Source: Bacteroidaceae bacterium (GTDB taxonomy: Bacteria > Bacteroidota > Bacteroidia > Bacteroidales > Bacteroidaceae). Taken from it: a stretch of 5,969 nucleotides of DNA. Positions 1 through 5,934 of the stretch are shown piece after piece. The notes under the pieces were generated by a model. It was given only the letters and a program-made list of their open reading frames with translations, ran no database searches and had not been told where the DNA came from. The stretch is taken from NCBI GenBank assembly GCA_021443285.1, contig JABUUG010000084.1, positions 1 to 5,969 on the forward strand, read 5' to 3'. How positions within the stretch are numbered: position 1 is the stretch's first letter; every line of letters starts with the position of its first letter. Made by a program: the position numbers and the translations under genes.

Positions 1-696
1 CCTGTTGACTGGAGCGGCACATGGCCTGTATTCGAGAACGGACTCGTTCCACTTGAAATCAAGCAGAAGATGCCGAAGGGTGTAGAGAACAAGACAGGCA
101 AGGACGGGTTCATGCCTAACGGAAACTTCACCTATAGCGAGGACTTCAAGAGCAAGGACATCGACTTCCGCTGGGTGGCTATGCGCGGCCCGAAGGAGAA
201 CTTCATCTCCATCGCAAAGAACGGCGGTCTGGAAATTACAGCCCTCGACGCAAAGGTTACGGAGGTGAAGCCTATCTCTGCTCTCTTCCAGCGCCAGCAG
301 CACATCAAGTTCACCGCCTCAACAGTTATGCAGTATAATGTAAAGGCTGCACAGAAGGCTGGACTCGTATGCTACCAGAGCGAGGGCGACAACTATGTCC
401 TCTCTGTACAGACAAAGGACAAGGAGCAGATTATTGTGCTTGAGAAGAACGAGCGTCGCGGCAACGGCCCGAAGTCGAAGACCACGAGCACTGTAGTTGC
501 AACAGAGAGCCTCGGCAAACTCAAGGGCGACATCATCCTCAAGGTCACAAGCGACGGCCTGAACTACCAGTTCTCTTACACAACAGCCGGTGGCGAAGAG
601 AAGAAACTCGGTGCGCCACAGGATGCAGCAATCCTCTCTACCAACTATGCCGGTGGCTTCACTGGCTCACTTGTTGGAATGATTGCAGAGAAGTAA
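1..696 (+). CDS. GH43-family glycoside hydrolase, C-terminal part (5' end outside window)
   Basis: This frame is open from base 1 and ends at TAA 694-696, giving 231 residues of a larger protein. The visible part resembles the C-terminal concanavalin-like beta-sandwich domain of GH43 beta-xylosidases/arabinofuranosidases. It starts with a linker containing TWPVFENGL, followed by the domain opening YSEDFKSKDIDFRWVAMRG. An FQRQQH motif comes next, then AGLVCYQ in mid-domain and the ending GGFTGSLVGMIAEK, which is close to the family's usual FTG-x-x-VG ending. In this family that domain packs against the five-bladed propeller and helps shape the active site; the catalytic Asp and Glu residues lie upstream of the window. 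The role inferred is breakdown of xylan or arabinoxylan side chains, probably in the periplasm. Whether it has a signal peptide cannot be seen. Codon use is GC-richer and strongly AAG/CTC-biased compared with the other genes here, as in highly expressed genes. The substrate cannot be assigned from this fragment. Confidence 0.85.
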   Translation, partial: PVDWSGTWPVFENGLVPLEIKQKMPKGVENKTGKDGFMPNGNFTYSEDFKSKDIDFRWVAMRGPKENFISIAKNGGLEITALDAKVTEVKPISALFQRQQHIKFTASTVMQYNVKAAQKAGLVCYQSEGDNYVLSVQTKDKEQIIVLEKNERRGNGPKSKTTSTVVATESLGKLKGDIILKVTSDGLNYQFSYTTAGGEEKKLGAPQDAAILSTNYAGGFTGSLVGMIAEK

Positions 697-762
697 ATAG
701 TACACAGAAGTAACCAATTGTCCCCCGGTTCATGCGTATCAGCGCATGGCTTCCACTTTTAT

Positions 763-812
763 TTGCCCTTAGCTCCCCTTATGTGGGGATGTCAAGGGCA
801 ATTTCTTTGTTT
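763..812 (+). terminator. Probable rho-independent terminator of the GH43 gene
   Basis: The outer stem TTGCCCTT (763-770) pairs with AAGGGCAA (794-801). The inner stem TCCCC (774-778) pairs with GGGGA (785-789) around a 6-base loop. A T-rich run (TTTCTTTGTTT) follows directly. It lies about 65 bases past the GH43 stop codon on the same strand, which is the expected place. Folding energy was not computed, and the internal loop between the stems makes it imperfect. Confidence 0.6.
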
Positions 813-889
813 ATTGTGGAAAGGTGTAGTATTACTCCCTCTTCCCTATTTTTACTACTTACCTGCTAAAAATGTAAGCATTTGGTGGA

Positions 890-937
890 AAGTGACAGTG
901 GGAGGAAAACAAAATAGTTTTCCTCCCACTGTCACTT
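890..937. repeat. Perfect 21-bp inverted repeat (6-base loop)
   Basis: Bases 890-910 are the exact reverse complement of 917-937, with the loop AAAATA at 911-916. The arms contain AGTGACAGTGGGAGG. The structure lies between the stops of two convergent genes and could act as a bidirectional terminator, but neither side is followed by a proper T tract. The stem is also longer and more perfect than most intrinsic terminators, so its role is left open. Confidence 0.85.
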
Positions 938-1110
938 CAAGATTGGATTTGCTGATTATTAAGTCCACTCGTAAAAGTCATTTGTTGTAAAATCCATTGA
1001 TTATCGGGTAGTTAAAAGGATTAAAAGGCGTGATTTTATACTTTTTAAGTGGCTTCATTGTTGTTTTTCAGTACAATAGTGTGGAAACATTGGTTGTAGT
1101 GTTATGTTTT

Positions 1111-3129
1111 TTAAGACCGATATGCTCCGTAGTGGTGTTCTTTGATAAGGTTGGTGTCCTCTGCTTTGGCTATTGGTATTTGGGCTATGAATCGTGCTCC
1201 ATCGGTGTATGTTGGGTCAACTTTTATTGAACCTCCCAGTGTTTCTGTAACCATTCTGCAAACAGAGAGTCCGAGTCCTGTACCTTGTACGAATGTGTCG
1301 AGTTTGGTAAATCGTTCAAATATGAATTCGTGTTTGTCTTGTGGTATTCCGCATCCTGTGTCTGTGATTGTGATTACGAGGTTGTTGAGTGTGAGTCTTC
1401 CTTGGTTGAGTGTAGGTTCTTGTATTTGGTATTGCAGTGTTATACTACCCTGTTTTGTGAATTTGACTGCATTTGAGACGAGGTTCTCTATGAGTGCGTA
1501 GACGCGGTCTTTGTCGGAGATGATGGTTAGTTGCGTGTCTTGTGGTTGGTAGTTGAATTGTACTTGTGGCTGTTTGTGGTTGAGCGATGTGTGTATTGCT
1601 TTTTTGCAGACTTCGTCTATTTTGAATTCGTTGAGTTTAGGGTCTTCGCTTTCTATGCTTGAGACGAGTATTGTATCATTAACGATTTTTGTCATTGCTG
1701 ATGTGTTGTCGGCAATGTACTTGACGTATTCTTCAAGTATTGGGTTTCCTTTGCATTCGTCTTCTATGAGCTGTGCAAATCCGAAGATGGCATTCATAGG
1801 TGTACGCATCTCGTGTGTGATGTTCTGTATGAATGTGGTTTTGACTTGGCTTAGTTTTTTTGTTCGTGACAGAGCTTCTGCGAGTTCTGTTTTTGTTTCG
1901 CTCATTTGGTGTAGCCAGTATGCGAATCCTATGACGAGTACGAGGAATGCGAAGAAGAGTAGTGTGGCGAATATTCCGTCTGTACGTTTCTTGCTTGCTT
2001 GTAGGTTTTGCAGTTCGGTGACGTTTGTCTGGTCTTGCTGTATCTGCTGGTTGTATTTGTCTATTTCGTATGCTGTCTGGTGGAATTGTAGCGAGTCGAT
2101 GAGTGTAGCGACGCTTTGTGTTATTTCGAGTGCTTCTTTATAGTGTTGTAGTGCTTTGAATATTTCGACTTTCTTGAGTTTTATTTCTATGTTTAGGATT
2201 TGTGTTTGTGGTATATCCTGTTCTTGTTCTATTATTTGTAGTGTTTTGAGTGCTTTTTGGTATTCTGCTCTGTGGATGTAGTAGTCTGTGAGCAATATTA
2301 GGTAGTTTTTGTATGATCCTGGGGTGTTTGCGTCTTTGATTTTTTCTGCGTACGAGAGTGCTGTGTCGTACTTGTATTTGGCGAGTTCATAGTAGAAGTG
2401 TGCCATATAGAGCTCTACTTTGTTGAAGACTGCCATGATTGGTAGTATACTTTTGTCTCCGTAAATGATGTAGAGTGAGTCTACGGTGCTGAGGTGTTTT
2501 TTTGCTTTAGTGATGTCTTGTTTTTTTGCATGTGCGAGCGCTGCTATGCAGGTTAGTTCAGCGAGGTAGGCGTTTTGGTATTTTTTGTCTATTGTGGTGA
2601 TGTGGTGTATGGCTTGTTCTGCGACTTCTGCTGCTTTTGTGTTGTCGAAGTGGTTCATGAGATATACCTGTGCGAGTACGAGGTATGCTTTTGTTACGTT
2701 TTTGGGGTTTGGGTCTTGTGTGATGATTTTCTGGCATTCCTGGATGGCGAACAGTGGCTTACAGTTGTGCCAGAATGCGTTGATGACGTTGAAGCGTGCT
2801 TTGTCTAGCTGTGTGTGGCAGTCGGGATATGTTTGCTTCATGCGGTTATACATGGCAAGTGCTTTTTCTGGTTGTGCTTTTATGATGCCGATGTAGTAGA
2901 TGCTGAAGTTGTCGGCCTCTGCCATATCCTTTTTTAGCTGTAGTTTCTCACTTTCGTTGTAGTATTGTTGTATGTATCGGCTGGCATTAGGTGTTGCTAT
3001 GCTGTCATAGCATCGAATAAAGAGGGAGTCCATGTGTTTTTTTATGGCAGCATCGCCTCTCCCATTTTGGGAAAAAGCTGGGAAGGAAGAAAGGATGATG
3101 AGTGTGAGTGTTATGATGTATTGTTTCAT
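1111..3129 (-). CDS. TPR-containing membrane sensor histidine kinase
   Basis: This 672-residue protein is a two-component sensor kinase. Residues 1-21 form a signal peptide (MKQYIITLTLIILSSFPAFS, then Q). Residues ~30-350 are helical with TPR-like repeats, clearest at about 143-177, 187-219, 273-304 and 311-346. A short coiled stretch (351-380) leads to one membrane segment (385-406). The cytoplasmic part has the HisKA H-box NITHEMRTP with phospho-acceptor His439. Its ATPase domain has an N-box with Asn549 and Asn553, a G1 box DTGCGIP (Asp590), an F-box near 603-607 and a G2 box GTGLGLS (616-622). There is no receiver or output domain, and no response regulator in the window, so the partner is unknown. 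The start at CAT 3127-3129 is chosen because it begins the signal peptide. The frame stays open upstream to 3288, but those 53 codons are translated repeats. No Shine-Dalgarno sequence is present, as is normal for Bacteroidota. The sensed signal is unknown; periplasmic TPRs suggest protein or peptide binding. Confidence 0.92.
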   Translation of the reverse strand: MKQYIITLTLIILSSFPAFSQNGRGDAAIKKHMDSLFIRCYDSIATPNASRYIQQYYNESEKLQLKKDMAEADNFSIYYIGIIKAQPEKALAMYNRMKQTYPDCHTQLDKARFNVINAFWHNCKPLFAIQECQKIITQDPNPKNVTKAYLVLAQVYLMNHFDNTKAAEVAEQAIHHITTIDKKYQNAYLAELTCIAALAHAKKQDITKAKKHLSTVDSLYIIYGDKSILPIMAVFNKVELYMAHFYYELAKYKYDTALSYAEKIKDANTPGSYKNYLILLTDYYIHRAEYQKALKTLQIIEQEQDIPQTQILNIEIKLKKVEIFKALQHYKEALEITQSVATLIDSLQFHQTAYEIDKYNQQIQQDQTNVTELQNLQASKKRTDGIFATLLFFAFLVLVIGFAYWLHQMSETKTELAEALSRTKKLSQVKTTFIQNITHEMRTPMNAIFGFAQLIEDECKGNPILEEYVKYIADNTSAMTKIVNDTILVSSIESEDPKLNEFKIDEVCKKAIHTSLNHKQPQVQFNYQPQDTQLTIISDKDRVYALIENLVSNAVKFTKQGSITLQYQIQEPTLNQGRLTLNNLVITITDTGCGIPQDKHEFIFERFTKLDTFVQGTGLGLSVCRMVTETLGGSIKVDPTYTDGARFIAQIPIAKAEDTNLIKEHHYGAYRS

Positions 3130-3168
3130 GGGGGATGAGGTATAGGTGAACAACGAATAATGAAGAGT

Positions 3169-3226
3169 GAATAGTTTGCTACCGCGATATTTGAATGTAA
3201 ACTGTTTGTGTGGTAGCAAACTATTC
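3169..3226. repeat. 15-bp perfect inverted repeat with 28-base spacer
   Basis: GAATAGTTTGCTACC (3169-3183) is the exact reverse complement of GGTAGCAAACTATTC (3212-3226). The spacer is 3184-3211. The right arm overlaps the TATTC start of the first REP-like copy. On the minus strand this structure would form in the leader about 40 bases before the kinase start, so it could be an mRNA structure, an operator, or the remains of a small mobile element's ends. The pairing is certain; the role is not. Confidence 0.8.
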
Positions 3227-3258
3227 TTGCTCTGGCAAGCGGCAATGCCGACTACACT
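3222..3258. repeat. REP-like interspersed repeat, copy 1
   Basis: This 37-bp unit is made of two small palindromes. CTTGC-TCTG-GCAAG is at 3226-3239 and GGCAATGCC at 3241-3249, followed by GACTACACT. It matches copy 2 at 34 of 37 positions, with a centre-to-centre period of 43 bases. The paired mini-hairpin layout resembles bacterial REP sequences. No REP-associated transposase is visible in the window. Confidence 0.8.
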
Positions 3259-3264
3259 CTTCTT

Positions 3265-3301
3265 TATTCTTGCTCCGGCAAGCGGCAAAGCCGATTACAC
3301 T
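3265..3301. repeat. REP-like interspersed repeat, copy 2
   Basis: This is the best-formed copy: palindrome CTTGC-TCCG-GCAAG (3269-3282), then CGGC-AAA-GCCG (3283-3293), then ATTACACT. It differs from copy 1 at only three positions (3276, 3289, 3295), and two of these fall in loops. The kinase reading frame passes through this copy on the minus strand, creating a false upstream start codon at 3288. Confidence 0.8.
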
Positions 3302-3315
3302 ATTAGTTAAAACTC

Positions 3316-3369
3316 CTTGCTCCGGCAAGCGGTAAGCCAAGTTCAGAAATGACCGCTCAGAAAGCGGGG
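3316..3369. repeat. REP-like interspersed repeat, copy 3 (with extended tail)
   Basis: The palindrome CTTGC-TCCG-GCAAG is intact at 3316-3329. The second palindrome is decayed (GGTAAGCC, one base shorter). Past the core, this copy shares CTC-A/C-GAAAGCGGG (ending near 3368) with copy 4 at 4534-4545, so the two may belong to one longer subtype of roughly 50-65 bp. An additional stem CCGCT/AGCGG (3353-3357 with 3363-3367) lies inside the extension. Confidence 0.65.
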
Positions 3370-3446
3370 AAGACTGGGTTTTAAGGCGGTGCAGCCGCAG
3401 GGTAAGGGAAATCAGAGAAAGGATGTGGGCAAATTTATGATTATGG

Positions 3447-4313
3447 TTAGGATTGTGTGTTTGAGTTGATTGCTTTGCGTGTTTTCAAATGATATATAAC
3501 AAGGATGATGTGGGCTAAAAGTAAGGGGAATCCAATGTATAGCAGGGTAAGTTGTGTGTATAGTACATAGTTGATGGAACAGATGGTTATGAGTGAGATG
3601 GTGTATAGTATGGCATCGTATGCTTTGAGGTATCTGATTATTTCAAGTAGTGATGCAACAAACATTATGAGTATAATCCATACGCATGTGAGGAAGTTGG
3701 AGAGAATGGGGAAAAGTGCAAGTGGATTGAGTGTTGGGTTGTAATAGTAATACTGCCACTGCTCTGGGAGAAACATCTGTATGCTGGAATATAGAGATGC
3801 TGTAAATGCAACGATTAGGGTGAGCAATGCGGGGTATGCGGATGGTATATCGTTGAGTATGACCATAGGCATGCCTTTTCGATATTGTTTCCTGAGGAAA
3901 TATGCAATAAGCATTGTTACGGTGAGGATGGAGAAGAGAGGCAGATGGTTGTCGGAGAAGTAGTCGATGGCTTGTGATATGGGATCGTCGGGGACCACGA
4001 TTCTTTGCATGTGTGTCTCTTCAATCCATCCGAAGGTAGTGTCGTCCTTCAAGAGTTGTACCCATGTGATGTCGGCAGTGATGTCGAGCGAGTCGCTTGT
4101 AAGTATGTCGGCGACTGCGACGATATCGCCTTTGTATATGAAAAGGGTGTCCTGAAAGAGGGATGCTTCTGATGGGAGGAATCGGAGTAGCTGGACGGAG
4201 TCAGCTTTTACGAGGAAGTTGTAGCTTTCGCCATAATAGCGGTTCTGATGTAGTGGTGGTTGCTGGCATGAGGATAGAGTGAAGATTATGAGAATTGAAG
4301 CAAGGACTTTCAT
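3447..4313 (-). CDS. Lipoprotein with SH3-like domain and five membrane segments, function unknown
   Basis: With the start at 4313 this is a 288-residue protein. It begins with a lipoprotein signal peptide, MKVLASILIIFTLSSC, with the lipobox LSSC and lipidated Cys16. Residues ~55-105 read like a bacterial SH3-like strand domain (FIYKGDIVAVADIL ... WVQLLKDDTTFGWIEETHM). Five hydrophobic segments follow at about 123-140, 158-178, 203-222, 233-252 and 253-275, and the tail is short and basic. I do not recognise a named family with certainty, though proteins of this design occur in Bacteroidales. The frame is open further upstream to 4478, but those 55 codons are the tail of a U32 protein, and starting there would bury the signal peptide. 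The upstream neighbour is the broken U32 gene, and the kinase lies 317 bp downstream. An inner-membrane or envelope role is likely; nothing more can be said. Confidence 0.75.
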   Translation of the reverse strand: MKVLASILIIFTLSSCQQPPLHQNRYYGESYNFLVKADSVQLLRFLPSEASLFQDTLFIYKGDIVAVADILTSDSLDITADITWVQLLKDDTTFGWIEETHMQRIVVPDDPISQAIDYFSDNHLPLFSILTVTMLIAYFLRKQYRKGMPMVILNDIPSAYPALLTLIVAFTASLYSSIQMFLPEQWQYYYYNPTLNPLALFPILSNFLTCVWIILIMFVASLLEIIRYLKAYDAILYTISLITICSINYVLYTQLTLLYIGFPLLLAHIILVIYHLKTRKAINSNTQS

Positions 4314-4478
4314 TATGCAGTTTTTGCAGTCGAATACTAATCGAAACATTCTGCCATCGGACATTTTCAGGGATAGAGGCTCTTTCCATGGGGGAGGGGC
4401 AGATGTTTCTTTCGGACAGTATCCCAAGGCATGTCTGATGCAGTGTCTGCATTCCATCAAGAGGTTGTCTCGTTTCAT
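4314..4478 (-). pseudogene. Detached C-terminal tail of the U32/RlhA-like protein
   Basis: The 55 codons from ATG 4478 match the extreme C-terminus of RlhA-type U32 proteins. LMECRHCIRHALGYCP corresponds to the family's V/LM-x-T-K-H/Y-C-L/I-R block, WKEPLSL to the middle, and FRLVFDCKNCIMKV to the closing D-C-x-x-C-x-M motif (E. coli RlhA: FDCRPCEMHV). The five cysteines C10, C13, C21, C51 and C54 are retained. An in-frame TGA lies just upstream (4485-4487), so the fragment is cut off from the main U32 frame ending at 4528. It has no stop of its own and continues in frame into the lipoprotein at Met 4313. It is most simply a remnant, though it could still be translated. Confidence 0.75.
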
Positions 4479-4489
4479 GTTCTTTCAGT

Positions 4490-4545
4490 TATTCTTGCTC
4501 TGGCAAATGGCAAGCCGATGACGGAGCTTATACTCCGAAAGCGGG
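4490..4545. repeat. REP-like interspersed repeat, copy 4, at the U32 breakpoint
   Basis: TATTCTTGCTCTGGCAA (4490-4506) is identical to the start of copy 1. It continues with a variant second palindrome, GGCAAGCCGA (4509-4518). Next comes a stem CGGAG/CTCCG (4522-4526 with 4533-4537), then CTCCGAAAGCGGG, the extended tail shared with copy 3. The stop codon of the main U32 frame (TAA at 4530-4528) lies in the loop of that stem, so the end of that reading frame is made of repeat sequence. Confidence 0.7.
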
Positions 4546-5910
4546 AGTGATTGGATGAAGGGTAGGGGTGAAGACTAAGGGAATGGTGTGTAAGAGTTTT
4601 TGTCTGAGGGCAGTGATGACGCTTATAGGGATGAAATACTGGATATTGTTTACCCAGTGGATTTGTGTTTCTGTGGGGAGGAACGGTGTGTTTCCGAGTT
4701 TTTCGAGGTTACTTTTTATATTGTCATCCTGTGGTTTTTTTGCTGGAGAGAATTTTTCTTCGGGAGAGAAGTCTGCGGTATAGTTATTACTGCCTTCTGT
4801 CATTGTGAGTGTGAGTTTTGTGGGGCTTACTTGCAGTGTGATTTTTACCGGAAGTTTCCGTTCTGCGGTTTTCCCTTTGAGGAATTTTGTGAAGGCTTCG
4901 TCGTGGTTTCTGAAGAGTAGTGTGCCTTTCTTCAGGTCGGGCGGCATGACCTGTGGAATGAGTCTGTTGCCATCGACTTTGTTTATGCGGAAGCCTTGCA
5001 TCTGTTTTTTTTCGTTTATGAAGCACAGTCCGTCTCCATTTGTGAATGTCTCGCTTGTGGAGACTGAAAACCAGAAGTTTGCCCTGTCCTTCACTTTCCC
5101 AACAGGCTTTCCGATGGATTTTGGAGTGATGAAGTTTCCTATTCCGTGCTTTCTGCCATAGAGGAAATATTCGGTATATCCTCTGTTGAATGTACGTTTG
5201 AGGTCGGGTGTGAAGTAATAGTGAACTTTCCCTTTTGAGGAACGTGTGTATTTTCCTTTGGACTTCTGGCAGATGCTGTTGAGCCTATTGCTATATGCGG
5301 CAGTTACATTTTTGACGTAATCAACATCTTTGAGCCTACCTTCTATCTTGAATGAACAGACTCCTGCATCGGCAAGTTCGGCGAGAGAGTCTATTCGGCA
5401 CATGTCTTTGAGAGAGAGCAGGTGTTTTGCGTGTATTATTATTTTTCCTTCAGAATCAACGAGGTCGAATGGTAATCGGCAGAATTGTGCGCATTCTCCT
5501 CTGTTAGCACTTCTTCGGAAACAGTATTCTGAGGCATAGCATGCTCCGGAATATGAAACACAGAGTGCTCCATGAACGAAGCATTCTATTTCGAGATTGG
5601 GTAGCTGTCGGTGTATTTCTTGTATATCGGCAAGTGGCATTTCTCTTGCTACAACGACTCTCTTGAAACCGAGACGTGCCACCTCTTTGACTCTCGCGAT
5701 GGAACGATTGTCAGTTTGTGTTGAAGCGTGGAGGACGAGACCATGGGGTGCACAATTAAGGAGTCGGAGGTCTTGTATGAGTACGGCGTCAACGTTTATG
5801 TCGTGGAGTTGTTTTATAAGTATTGTGGCATCGTGAAGTTCATCATCGTGTAGTAGGGTGTTGACTGTTACATAGACTTTTGCTCCAAAAATGTGTGCAT
5901 AATTGACCAA
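4528..5910 (-). CDS. U32-family protein, RlhA-like (23S rRNA C2501 hydroxylation type), broken at both ends
   Basis: This 460-residue frame covers the core of an RlhA/YdcP-type U32 protein. In E. coli, RlhA makes 5-hydroxycytidine at 23S rRNA position 2501. The U32 signature ECFVHGALCVSYSGACYAS is complete at 109-127. The likely Fe-S cysteines (117, 124, 140, 144) are present within the conserved SANRGECAQFCRLP context. SFKIEGRLKDVDYVKN (186-201) and FNRGYTEYF (241-249) follow, then the DUF3656-like part with GDGLCF (292-297) and LEKLGNTPF (402-410). The frame starts at TTG 5910; similarity runs back to Asn at 5934 (NTREDSAQLVNYAH), where an in-frame TGA (5937-5935) precedes it. The family's first ~45 residues (LLAPA...GADAVYIG...FGAR) are absent. 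Similarity also stops near residue 440, and the last 20 residues read into repeat DNA. About 65 family residues are lost before the tail found at 4314-4478. The core is free of stops, so decay is recent or a shortened product is still used. Confidence 0.8.
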   Translation of the reverse strand: MVNYAHIFGAKVYVTVNTLLHDDELHDATILIKQLHDINVDAVLIQDLRLLNCAPHGLVLHASTQTDNRSIARVKEVARLGFKRVVVAREMPLADIQEIHRQLPNLEIECFVHGALCVSYSGACYASEYCFRRSANRGECAQFCRLPFDLVDSEGKIIIHAKHLLSLKDMCRIDSLAELADAGVCSFKIEGRLKDVDYVKNVTAAYSNRLNSICQKSKGKYTRSSKGKVHYYFTPDLKRTFNRGYTEYFLYGRKHGIGNFITPKSIGKPVGKVKDRANFWFSVSTSETFTNGDGLCFINEKKQMQGFRINKVDGNRLIPQVMPPDLKKGTLLFRNHDEAFTKFLKGKTAERKLPVKITLQVSPTKLTLTMTEGSNNYTADFSPEEKFSPAKKPQDDNIKSNLEKLGNTPFLPTETQIHWVNNIQYFIPISVITALRQKLLHTIPLVFTPTLHPITPAFGV

Positions 5911-5934
5911 CTGTGCACTGTCTTCTCTGGTGTT

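Larger units (their letters stand above)
697..1110. other. Non-coding gap between convergent genes
   Basis: This 414-bp stretch separates the stop of the GH43 gene (+) from the stop of the histidine kinase (-). I see no credible gene in it. The two small open frames (718-990 and 1030-1230) have no protein-like composition or start signal. It holds a 6-bp hairpin (731-736 with 743-748), a terminator-like hairpin (763-801), a perfect 21-bp inverted repeat (890-937), and a short direct repeat TTAAAAGG at 1012-1019 and 1021-1028. Confidence 0.75.
3130..3446. other. Repeat-rich intergenic region upstream of the kinase
   Basis: This 317-bp gap lies between the lipoprotein stop and the kinase start, both on the minus strand. 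Next to the kinase is a GAA/GTGAA-rich low-complexity tract (about 3146-3174), then a 15-bp inverted repeat (3169-3226) and three copies of a REP-like element (3222-3258, 3265-3301, 3316-3340). Several short palindromes follow: CCGCT/AGCGG at 3353-3367 and GCGG/CCGC at 3386-3398. On the minus strand TAAATTTG (3437-3430) fits the Bacteroidota -7 box TAnnTTTG, but no convincing -33 box is seen and it is ~300 bases from the kinase start. No protein-coding gene is supported. Confidence 0.75.

Noticed and set aside
718..1230. Two small plus-strand open frames (90 and 66 codons) in the convergent gap
   Set aside because: The first spans both hairpins and the second runs into the antisense of the kinase. 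Neither has protein-like composition, a start signal or a recognisable motif.
1142..2896. Several plus-strand open frames inside the kinase gene
   Set aside because: They are shadows of the kinase caused by its A+C-rich coding strand. Their Cys/Val/Ser-rich translations show no domain.
3222..3340. Possible CRISPR array because of regularly spaced repeats
   Set aside because: Only three degenerate units are present, with gaps of 6 and 14 bases. That is too short for spacers, a fourth copy is dispersed elsewhere, and no cas genes are seen.
3386..3398. GCGG-TGCAG-CCGC hairpin as terminator of the lipoprotein gene
   Set aside because: The stem is only 4 bp, and on the minus strand it is followed by CTTAAAA rather than a T tract.
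3430..3437. Bacteroidota-type promoter (TAAATTTG on the minus strand) for the kinase
   Set aside because: It fits the -7 box, but no TTTG -33 box lies at the right distance and it is ~300 bases from the start. It is not strong enough to list as a promoter.
3447..4478. A single 343-residue Cys-cluster/lipoprotein fusion protein
   Set aside because: The first 55 residues match the end of the U32 family, and the signal peptide with lipobox would become internal. Separate features were preferred, though the fusion is kept as a finding.
4568..5836. Plus- and minus-strand alternative frames across the U32 gene
   Set aside because: They overlap the clearly conserved U32 core in other frames and have low-complexity or unstructured translations.
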